This document shows, piece by piece, positions 1 through 4,976 of a stretch of 7,786 bases of DNA (positions are counted from its first letter, which is position 1; each line of letters begins with the position of its first letter). Under the pieces are notes generated by a model. That model made no database searches and had not been told where the DNA came from. It was given only the letters and a program-made list of their open reading frames with translations. The stretch spans positions 1 to 7,786 of the forward strand of contig CAKURH010000126.1 in the NCBI GenBank assembly GCA_934675625.1, in the 5' to 3' direction. The DNA is from an uncultured Kiritimatiellota bacterium. GTDB taxonomy: Bacteria > Verrucomicrobiota > Kiritimatiellia > RFP12 > UBA1067. Both the position numbers and the translations under genes were made by a program.

Positions 1-478
1 GGAGGACGTGCGCCTCGCCGGCCTTCGCCCACGTGAGGCGGTAGATGGCCGCGCGCCTCGCCGCCGCGATCTCGACGGTGAGGCCGTCGTCGGGCTGCAC
101 GACGCGGTAGTAGCCCGGCTCCGCCCGCTCGGCCGCCTTGTCGATCGCGCGCCGCGCCGGCAGCGCGCCGAGATCGCCCGAAAACGGCAGCACCTGGATG
201 TCGTTGTAGTCGGGGCAGCCCGTCCCCGAGAGGTGCGTCTGGGAGTAGCCCAGCACCGACCTGTCGCGGTACTGGTAGCCGGAGCAGTAGGCCCAGTCGC
301 CGAAGCCCGTGTCGGGCCCCGCCTGCACCATCCCGAACGGCACGCACGCCGACGGGTGCGTGTGCCCCGTCCCCGCCGTCCCCGTGAACGGGTCGACGTA
401 GGACGCGAAATCCTCCTCTGCGCGGACGGCAAGCCCGCCGCACATGACAACACCAACCAACAGTTTCTTCATTTTCAT
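1..478 (-). CDS. GH92 family exo-alpha-mannosidase, N-terminal part (3' end off window)
   Basis: Secreted glycoside hydrolase family 92 protein. Family members are calcium-dependent exo-acting alpha-mannosidases that trim N-glycans or mannans. 159 residues are visible of a family length of about 720-760. Residues 1-20 form a signal peptide (basic MKMKK, hydrophobic stretch, cleavage likely after AVRA). The mature start YVDPFTGTAGTGHTHPSACV (residues 27-46) is followed by PFGMVQAGPDTG, a WAYCSGYQY stretch (62-70), and the diagnostic THLSGTGCPDYNDI (81-94). These are the hallmarks of the GH92 N-terminal beta-sandwich. The catalytic acids lie in the C-terminal domain and are outside the window. 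The start could be the ATG at 478 or the one at 472; AGG in the preceding gene's end suits the second better. The stop codon of the upstream ORF (TAA, 481-479) abuts the 478 start, so the two are probably co-transcribed and translationally coupled. Family assignment is firm; the exact linkage specificity cannot be read. Confidence 0.93.
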   Translation of the reverse strand, partial: MKMKKLLVGVVMCGGLAVRAEEDFASYVDPFTGTAGTGHTHPSACVPFGMVQAGPDTGFGDWAYCSGYQYRDRSVLGYSQTHLSGTGCPDYNDIQVLPFSGDLGALPARRAIDKAAERAEPGYYRVVQPDDGLTVEIAAARRAAIYRLTWAKAGEAHVL

Positions 479-736
479 TTACCTGATTTCCTCGCTTGTG
501 AGTTCTTTCTTGTTTTCAAAGACGACGCGCCAGCCGTAGGGGCCGAGCACGTAGGGGCCGACGGCGCGCGTGACGTCGCCCAGATTGACGTAGACCTTCG
601 TTCCGCCATATTGCGCAACGACCGTGCCGTCGTCCAGCGGCGAATCGGGGGCGATGTCGTCGCGCGCCTGATGCAGTCGCGGCCGCCCCGCCGTTTCGAC
701 GGGCTTTCGCCGCACATTCTCGCCTGTTCTCGTCAT
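479..736 (-). CDS. Small unknown ORF (85 aa) upstream of and coupled to GH92
   Basis: Unrecognised 85-residue protein starting at ATG 736, with an in-frame GTG just before it at 739. The N-terminal 35 residues are basic and look disordered. Residues from about 36 contain DDGTVVAQYGGTKVYVNLGD followed by GPYVLGPYGWRVVF, which reads as short beta strands. This part resembles the extreme C-terminal beta-sandwich tail of several glycoside hydrolases (a pattern like '...VYVN...G..LP..G..VV'), so it could be a broken remnant of a larger glycosidase rather than a complete gene. That is an impression, not a match. Supporting a real gene: an extended -10 promoter just upstream, GC-rich third positions in the second half, and a stop codon abutting the GH92 start. 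It has no signal peptide. An upstream extension of the same frame to 1081 is open but overlaps the divergent promoters and is not believed. Confidence 0.5.
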   Translation of the reverse strand: MTRTGENVRRKPVETAGRPRLHQARDDIAPDSPLDDGTVVAQYGGTKVYVNLGDVTRAVGPYVLGPYGWRVVFENKKELTSEEIR

Positions 737-745
737 CACGCGAGA

Positions 746-775
746 ACTATACCATATTTCTTGACCCCTGCACAA
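746..775 (-). promoter_or_regulatory. Extended -10 sigma70-type promoter for the GH92 operon, probably leaderless
   Basis: On the minus strand, TGG (754-752) is followed by TATAGT (751-746), with a weak -35 TTGTGC (775-770) at an 18-nt spacer. Only 9 nt separate the -10 box from ATG 736, so the predicted start of transcription falls 0-3 nt before the ATG or the in-frame GTG 739. No Shine-Dalgarno sequence is present. Confidence 0.6.
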
Positions 776-850
776 CCTGTAAATACAAGTTTTTTCGACT
801 GCGTTCACCTTGGCTCGACCACTGCGAGGCGCTCTCCAGCGAGTCTGTCT

Positions 851-863
851 GGGCGGTTCGCCC
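851..863. promoter_or_regulatory. Perfect 5-bp dyad at the -35 position of the plus promoter
   Basis: GGGCG-GTT-CGCCC is a perfect inverted repeat with a 3-nt centre. It occupies the place where a -35 box would lie for the -10 at 874-879, and no -35 consensus is visible there. It could be a regulator half-site pair or a chance GC-rich dyad; a function is only inferred from its position. Confidence 0.25.
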
Positions 864-870
864 GAAACTT

Positions 871-886
871 TGGTATAATTCGACCC
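871..886 (+). promoter_or_regulatory. Extended -10 promoter for the plus operon, leaderless
   Basis: TGG (871-873) directly precedes a perfect TATAAT (874-879). The ATG at 887 begins 7 nt after the box, exactly where transcription would be expected to start, so the mRNA would have essentially no 5' leader. No -35 consensus and no ribosome-binding site are visible. The arrangement mirrors the divergent minus promoter. Confidence 0.68.
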
Positions 887-988
887 ATGAAGGCTCTTGC
901 GGCACTCTTTCTCATTCCACTGACGGCGCTGGACGTTGCCGTCCCGCCGTTGCCGTTTGACGCCTCCGCCCTTTCGGAGATTCGGTGA
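887..988 (+). CDS. 33-aa signal-like small protein, first gene of the plus operon
   Basis: Short ORF encoding 33 residues: MKALAALFLIPLTALDVAV, then a Pro-rich stretch and a tail ending ALSEIR. The N-terminus has a lysine followed by a hydrophobic stretch of about 15 residues, like a signal peptide or a single membrane helix. Its ATG lies 7 nt after a perfect extended -10 box and has no Shine-Dalgarno sequence, consistent with leaderless translation. The stop codon overlaps the next start as TGATG (986-990), and the GGAG at 976-979 inside this ORF serves as ribosome-binding site for the big gene. It may be a real small envelope protein, or a translated leader whose main role is to deliver ribosomes to the next gene. 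I do not recognise it. The promoter and the stop/start overlap are the main support. Confidence 0.6.
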   Translation: MKALAALFLIPLTALDVAVPPLPFDASALSEIR

Positions 989-3900
989 TGGTCGCGCCTG
1001 TCTTGCGAGAGCCGGCGTTCGTTTGGTCTTGTGTGGCCCTTGCGGGCGGATGCCTCGCGGCGGCGGTTGCCGTGCGGGCAAGGAAGTTCTTGCGCGAATT
1101 GTCGGAACAGTTCATCAGGCTGCCGCCGTCCGGCAAGGCTGTGTTGGCGGCGACGGTCGTCGTCGCGACAGTCTTCGCGCAGAAGCCAACGAATGTGTCC
1201 ACGAACCAACACGAATCGACGCGAGCGGAAGTGACGATGCCTGCATATCCCCCTGCGAAGCAGCCCGAAGGGGCCGCTAGGCGGGGTGCGCTGAACACAG
1301 AGGAAACGGAGGGCGGAAGACACGGAGAGGGGCATGAGGTTTTAGACAGGAGTGACAAGATTGACAGGATTAGTGAGGCTGACGCATCGAACCCTTCAAA
1401 TCCTATGAATCCTGTCAAAGAAACTCCGTGTCTCCCATCCTCCAACTACTCCGTGTTCAGCGTCGCAGACACCCCACCCCTCTCGTCTAACGACGTGGTG
1501 CGCGGCTACCGACTCGAAACGGTGCGGACGAACGAGGCAATCTCCTACACGCGCCCAACGAACGCGCGGCTCGTCGGCACGTGGCACCTCACCGACGCCT
1601 ACAGGGGGCGAGCGCGAGTCCTTTTCCCGTCCACGAATCTACACGAATCTGCACCAATCTCAATTCGTGACGATTCGTGTCAATTCGTGGCTAACTCACC
1701 CCGCCCGTTTCGTTTCCCCCTCGGCGGGCACGTCGTGACGTCACTCTGGGCGCACACGTGGGGCAAGGTGCGTCCGCAGCTGCGGAACGCCTCGAACGAA
1801 ATCTTTGTTATTGGCGCGCCGATGTTCGCGCGGCACGACCAATCCTTCCTCTGGACGGCGGCGAAGGCGAACGGCTCGGCCTTGCTGACGTGGGAGAACT
1901 TCTTCCTGGGGAATCCTTACGAGAGACTATCCACGAATCTTCACGAATCAACACGAATTTCAATTTGTGAGAATTCGTGTCAATTCGTGGACAATCCGCC
2001 TGTCAACGCACAGCTTGAACTTTTCCCAAACGGCGACTTTATCGCCCGCTCCAACAGCGTTGAGCGCGTCTACCGCCGCGTCAATCCCGACGACTGGGAC
2101 GACGACGGCATCACGAACGGCGCGGACGACGCGCCGCTCGTCCCGTCGGACACGCCCCAGTTCGGCCCGCACCAGACGCTGCCGGAGGGCGCGAACGCGG
2201 ACGCCTACTGCTGGGTCGATCTCGTCGTACGACAGGCCAACGCCCAGGTGACGTTCACGGGCGACGGCGCGTCGAACCTCGCCGACCCCGCGTTCATCGC
2301 CGAGGCGGACGCGACGAACCATGTCACGCTCCTCATCGGCAAGACCTACCGCGTGACGTGCCCGATGCCGTTCGAGATCGCCGCCAAGTCGAGCGACGAC
2401 ATCGAGGACTCGTGGGAGGAGGATCGACAAGCGCTCTGGCTCCACTGGCCAGTCGCGATAGCTCGTAAGCCTAAGCCTACGGCGTTCAACACGGAGGGTT
2501 TTGAGGAACGGAGGCACGGAGAGGGAATGGATGGTTTAGACAGAATTGACAAGATTGACAGGATTAGTGAGTCTGACGCATCGAACCCTTCAAATCCTGT
2601 GAATCCTGTCAAAAAAACTCCGTGTCTCCCGCCCTCCAACACCTCCGTGTTAAGCGCCGCAGGCTTTTCCGTGTTCAGCGACAGCAATACCTCCCTCTCC
2701 TCCTTCACGCTCTTATCTTCCTTCCAAACATTCTCCAAGCCTTCCAGAACGTTCACCATGCAAGTTGTCCCCTTAGGACTCGGCGAGGTGTTCACGTGGA
2801 CGAACGTCTGCTGCCGTGTCTCCGGGAGCGACTACTCGTTCTCAATCACGTGCGGCGACAGCTGCGCCTGCGGCGGATGCAGCGCGACGGGCTACCTCGA
2901 ATACGAGGGCTACCGGCTTCCGGCCTACGGCGGCTCCTGCGGCTGCAGCGGAAGCGTCGACCACCCCGGCGACGACCAAGACCCCGACAAGGACCCGCCC
3001 CTGCCGGGCGCGTCGGCGACGTTCTCGAAGCGCGTCGTCTTCTTCGAGGACGAGTACGAGAACGCGCCGGGCGAGACCGTCCCGTGGCGGTCGACCGAGA
3101 CGGAGCTCGACTGCTGGGCGTACGGCGGCACGCGCGGCGGGCACGTCCGCATCGAAATCCGGGGCGCGGACGGCCTCGTCCAATACGGCGGAAGCCCCCT
3201 GCCGTTCGAGTGCGACCTTGAGCCGGGCGAGGAGGTCACGTTCAAGAACACCTACCGCGCCGTCAGGCCGAGCGGCGGCGAGGACGACATCATCGTCACG
3301 GCGACGTTCACGGAGAACGAGACGGACTGGTCGCAGACGACCATCGACAAGGCGACGGCCATCCGATTGAAATTCAGGGTAAACGTTCTTGCCCCAGAGA
3401 ATGACTGTGACTATCGGCATCGCTATGGCGTTCGTGAGAAAGTCGAGTGTTCAAGCGAACCATCGGAGCCTAAAGTCACTTGGGTCGCAAAAGGAAACGG
3501 GTTTGTGCGTGGCGGGGAATTCTCGTGTCCGTTGACTGCCGCTTCCGATCCTTTGACGGCACGTTGCAACGGCGTAGAGTATATGCCCAGCATGGCAGTG
3601 GTTGAACCGACGGGCGTTGAAGCCCGGAATGTAGGCGCTGTCGTCTACAAAGTCCCAATCGGCCACGCCGGAGGAATCGGGATGGAAATTCCGTCTTATG
3701 CCTTGCCGCTGGATGTTTCGTTTTCCCAAATTGCCATCGAAGAAGTCCCGAATGACGGAGGTTCCGCCATAGGTTATTTCACGCACAGTGACTTTCGGAA
3801 CTGGTGGCATCATGACGAAAACACGGGGGCGGGGAACTGGCTGGACGTCGATGTACACAACAAGATCGGGATTGACTATCCAAGGCTTGAAAGCGAATTG

Positions 3901-4161
3901 TACCGGATGACAGACGACGGGCTTTTTGTTGATGACCCCCGCTATGGGTGGCGCTATGGCGAATTGAACTGGGACAACCCCTTTGGATGGAACGAGCAGG
4001 GAACGGCCAAAGGCACGCCCGCACACAAACGCTTTGCCGTTGACGAAAAGCAGAAAATGGTCATCTTCGAGACGGGGCGTACGGGCGTCTGGAAATTGAG
4101 AAACGTGGTGACCCGTGACATCGACGGAACCGTCTATTTGAACGGCGTGAAAGTGAGGTGA
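988..4161 (+). CDS. Giant modular exported/envelope protein (1057 aa) with in-frame palindromic insertions
   Basis: Unknown function. The start is ATG 988 (GGAG 8 nt upstream, TGATG overlap); a GTG at 985 is possible. Residues 10-30 and 49-66 are hydrophobic, suggesting an N-terminal membrane anchor. Inserted repeat peptides occupy about 71-80, 101-159, 215-235, 315-335 and 499-557. Between them are conserved-looking blocks: a beta-rich region around 160-365, an Asp-rich thrombospondin-type-3-like calcium loop NPDDWDDDGITNGADDAPL (366-384), and a further beta-rich block to about 498. A cluster of eight cysteines follows (608-653, pattern CC..C..C.C..C..C.C), then an acidic Asp/Pro linker (about 657-675) and a C-terminal module from about 792. 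The whole resembles large uncharacterised exported proteins I associate with Kiritimatiellota-type genomes (from memory, not checked). GC drops abruptly at 3361, at the C-terminal module. It is probably co-expressed with the lipoprotein 4 nt downstream. An adhesin, surface-display or effector role are all possible. Confidence 0.8.
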   Translation: MVAPVLREPAFVWSCVALAGGCLAAAVAVRARKFLRELSEQFIRLPPSGKAVLAATVVVATVFAQKPTNVSTNQHESTRAEVTMPAYPPAKQPEGAARRGALNTEETEGGRHGEGHEVLDRSDKIDRISEADASNPSNPMNPVKETPCLPSSNYSVFSVADTPPLSSNDVVRGYRLETVRTNEAISYTRPTNARLVGTWHLTDAYRGRARVLFPSTNLHESAPISIRDDSCQFVANSPRPFRFPLGGHVVTSLWAHTWGKVRPQLRNASNEIFVIGAPMFARHDQSFLWTAAKANGSALLTWENFFLGNPYERLSTNLHESTRISICENSCQFVDNPPVNAQLELFPNGDFIARSNSVERVYRRVNPDDWDDDGITNGADDAPLVPSDTPQFGPHQTLPEGANADAYCWVDLVVRQANAQVTFTGDGASNLADPAFIAEADATNHVTLLIGKTYRVTCPMPFEIAAKSSDDIEDSWEEDRQALWLHWPVAIARKPKPTAFNTEGFEERRHGEGMDGLDRIDKIDRISESDASNPSNPVNPVKKTPCLPPSNTSVLSAAGFSVFSDSNTSLSSFTLLSSFQTFSKPSRTFTMQVVPLGLGEVFTWTNVCCRVSGSDYSFSITCGDSCACGGCSATGYLEYEGYRLPAYGGSCGCSGSVDHPGDDQDPDKDPPLPGASATFSKRVVFFEDEYENAPGETVPWRSTETELDCWAYGGTRGGHVRIEIRGADGLVQYGGSPLPFECDLEPGEEVTFKNTYRAVRPSGGEDDIIVTATFTENETDWSQTTIDKATAIRLKFRVNVLAPENDCDYRHRYGVREKVECSSEPSEPKVTWVAKGNGFVRGGEFSCPLTAASDPLTARCNGVEYMPSMAVVEPTGVEARNVGAVVYKVPIGHAGGIGMEIPSYALPLDVSFSQIAIEEVPNDGGSAIGYFTHSDFRNWWHHDENTGAGNWLDVDVHNKIGIDYPRLESELYRMTDDGLFVDDPRYGWRYGELNWDNPFGWNEQGTAKGTPAHKRFAVDEKQKMVIFETGRTGVWKLRNVVTRDIDGTVYLNGVKVR
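1199..1224. repeat. Family A palindromic element, half copy (A1)
   Basis: About two and a half decamers of the CACGAAT type (CCACGAACCA, ACACGAATCG, then ACGCGA) without the inverted right arm. It lies in the same reading frame as the complete copies at 1631 and 1931, giving the peptide STNQHESTRA (compare STNLHES in the full copies). It is probably a decayed or partial insertion directly after the second hydrophobic segment. Confidence 0.6.
1289..1462. repeat. Family B nested palindromic element, copy B1 (174 bp, in frame)
   Basis: The outer arms 1291-1328 and 1423-1460 are 38 bp each and complementary at 29 of 38 positions by hand alignment (beginning CTGAACAC, ending GTGTTCAG). The inner part, 1345-1416, has three 9-mers of the GACAGGATT type (1345-1371), an 18-bp loop (1372-1389), and three inverted 9-mers of the AATCCTGTC type (1390-1416). 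Each 9-mer equals three codons, giving the triplets DRS-DKI-DRI and NPS-NPM-NPV. The total is exactly 58 codons. The copy at 2483 has the same length, orientation and frame. Confidence 0.88.
1631..1690. repeat. Family A palindromic element, full copy A2 (60 bp, in frame)
   Basis: Exactly six decamers: three direct (consensus NCACGAATCT) and three inverted (consensus CAATTCGTGN). Pairing the 28-bp arms 1631-1658 and 1663-1690 gives 23 matches around a 4-nt centre CTCA. In the gene frame it encodes STNLHESAPI followed by SIRDDSCQFV. It lies between two conserved-looking blocks ending RARVLFP and beginning PRPFRFPLGG. Confidence 0.88.
1931..1990. repeat. Family A palindromic element, full copy A3 (60 bp, in frame)
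   Basis: Same six-decamer design as the copy at 1631, starting exactly 300 bp later. The 28-bp arms 1931-1958 and 1963-1990 match at 21 positions around TTCA. It encodes STNLHESTRI followed by SICENSCQFV in the same frame. It separates blocks ending GNPYERL and beginning VNAQLELFPNGDF. Confidence 0.88.
2483..2656. repeat. Family B nested palindromic element, copy B2 (174 bp, in frame)
   Basis: Second copy of the element at 1289. The outer ends 2483-2497 and 2642-2656 pair at 13 of 15 positions (core AACACGGAGG / CCTCCGTGTT). The inner 9-mers are at 2539-2565 and 2584-2610, separated by an 18-bp loop (2566-2583) that differs from B1 at a single base. It encodes DRI-DKI-DRI and NPS-NPV-NPV. 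An A7 run at 2611-2617 follows the inner palindrome; B1 has AAAGAAA there. Confidence 0.88.
2660..2755. repeat. Pyrimidine-rich possible decayed repeat within the large gene
   Basis: Immediately after element B2 the sequence CCGTGTTCAGCG (2669-2680), identical to the right end of B1, occurs again. A C/T-rich stretch follows with TTCCTTCCAAAC and CCTTCCAGAAC near its end. The encoded peptide is very Ser/Phe-rich (SSFTLLSSFQTFSKPSRTF). It looks like a third half-element or degraded array, but I could not find a partner arm. Confidence 0.35.
4155..4160 (+). promoter_or_regulatory. Ribosome-binding site of the lipoprotein gene
   Basis: GAGGTG overlaps the end of the preceding gene and lies 5 nt before ATG 4166 and 11 nt before the in-frame ATG 4172. 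Either start is possible. It contrasts with the SD-less first genes of the two divergent operons. Confidence 0.6.
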
Positions 4162-4165
4162 AGAA

Positions 4166-4825
4166 ATGAGCATGATGAAAAGCAGCACAGCAATCTTGCT
4201 GTTGGCCTGTTTGGGATGTGGGAAACAAGAATCCGGGATTGACGTTCGCCTGTCCGAGTGTGTCAATGCCGTTGCCCAAAGCGAAGCGTTGGGGGTAAAC
4301 GGCTACAGACAAGCCGAAACCATGTTGGGTGAAATCGTCGCCTTGACGAACGTCGAGTCGCGCATTGAACGCCTGACAGCATTTGCAGAAGCCCTGTTGT
4401 CGGCACGACTGGGCGCTCGCGGCTATCGACAATGGGATCGGTCTCTGTCTGCGATTCCGCCGCTTGTGAGATCCGTTTGCAACGGACTCTCGTGGTCTGG
4501 TGCGAACATTGAACAGGTCTACGACATGCGGTTGAAGCTGCTGACCTGGCATCGGCGACAGCTTGAGCTGCTGGAGTCGATGAATCCGAATGGAAAGGGG
4601 CTTGCTCATGATGAGTCACAGGTCGCTTGGCGCAGATGTCGCGAGAAAGTCTCCGCTTCGCAGGAAATGACGTTGGATTTGCTTGAGAGCCGATTTGATG
4701 ACGAGACGCGGACTCTTGTCGCAGAACGGCGCGATGCAATCAGGGCGAGAATAGAGGAATTCCTTGGGCGCCCGATGCGGTCTGCGGCAACCGTGCGCAA
4801 GGAACGAGGCAGAAAAATGAACTGA
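4166..4825 (+). CDS. Putative lipoprotein (219 aa), partner of the large exported protein
   Basis: Unrecognised 219-residue protein. The N-terminus KSSTAILLLACLGCGKQ has the charge and hydrophobic core of a lipoprotein signal. LLAC puts the lipidated cysteine at residue 15, with Cys18 as a poorer alternative. The rest is soluble and predicted by eye to be mostly helical, rich in Arg, Glu and Leu (for example around RLTAFAEALLSARLGARGYR and the C-terminal RIEEFLGRP). It ends in a strongly basic tail. I see no catalytic motif. The gene begins 4 nt after the stop of the 1057-aa gene with a GAGGTG ribosome-binding site, so it is almost certainly in the same operon. Its GC content (about 55-57% in two 60-base samples) resembles the C-terminal module of that gene rather than the GC-rich surroundings. 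It may be a specific partner, anchor or protective protein for that module; this is inference from position and composition. Confidence 0.72.
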   Translation: MSMMKSSTAILLLACLGCGKQESGIDVRLSECVNAVAQSEALGVNGYRQAETMLGEIVALTNVESRIERLTAFAEALLSARLGARGYRQWDRSLSAIPPLVRSVCNGLSWSGANIEQVYDMRLKLLTWHRRQLELLESMNPNGKGLAHDESQVAWRRCREKVSASQEMTLDLLESRFDDETRTLVAERRDAIRARIEEFLGRPMRSAATVRKERGRKMN

Positions 4826-4884
4826 ACCGGACCCATGACCTACGGCGGCATCATACTCATTCGAGAAGCTGATCGGATGATCCT

Positions 4885-4916
4885 TTCACGGGATAAGTAT
4901 TCATTCACGGGATAAG
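4885..4916. repeat. Pair of 13-bp direct repeats in the convergent intergenic region
   Basis: TTCACGGGATAAG occurs at 4885-4897 and 4904-4916, 19 bp apart start to start, i.e. near two helical turns. It lies between the 3' ends of two convergent operons. Function unknown; a protein-binding site or remnant of a mobile end are possible. Confidence 0.55.
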
Positions 4917-4943
4917 CTATGATACGCGCACGCGAGGTTTGAG

Positions 4944-4972
4944 AAAAAAAAATGTCGATCCTCGCCGAATCG
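4944..4972 (-). terminator. Rho-independent terminator of the VWA operon
   Basis: Read on the minus strand, CGATTC-GGCGA-GGATCG (4972-4956) forms a 6-bp stem with one T-G wobble and a 5-nt loop. ACA and a run of nine T residues follow (4952-4944). It starts 4 nt after the stop codon of the VWA gene. The stem is short, but the T-tract is strong. No comparable terminator is visible for the plus operon, which converges on it. Confidence 0.6.
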
Positions 4973-4976
4973 GCTT

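Noticed and set aside
761..789. TTGACC...TACAAG as a plus-strand promoter
   Set aside because: The -10 match is poor and it lies about 100 nt before the much better TGG-TATAAT at 871; a minor start cannot be excluded.
8..988. Plus-strand 326-codon ORF at the left end
   Set aside because: Antisense to the GH92 gene in its first half, without recognisable content. Only its last 33 codons, starting at 887, are kept as a separate ORF because of the promoter position.
479..1081. Long form (200 aa) of the small minus-strand ORF
   Set aside because: The extension reads across both divergent promoters and the start of the plus operon; ATG 736 next to an extended -10 box is a better start.
1199..1990. 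CRISPR-like array from the CACGAAT repeats
   Set aside because: Units are inverted within each copy, spacers are missing or unequal, and the region is coding.
2622..3370. Overlapping plus- and minus-strand ORFs in the Cys-rich region
   Set aside because: Arg/Ser-rich shadows in a region with high third-position GC; the long frame shows coherent Cys-rich and acidic segments.
4826..4860. Terminator for the plus operon
   Set aside because: No stable hairpin followed by a T-run is visible after 4825 on the plus strand.
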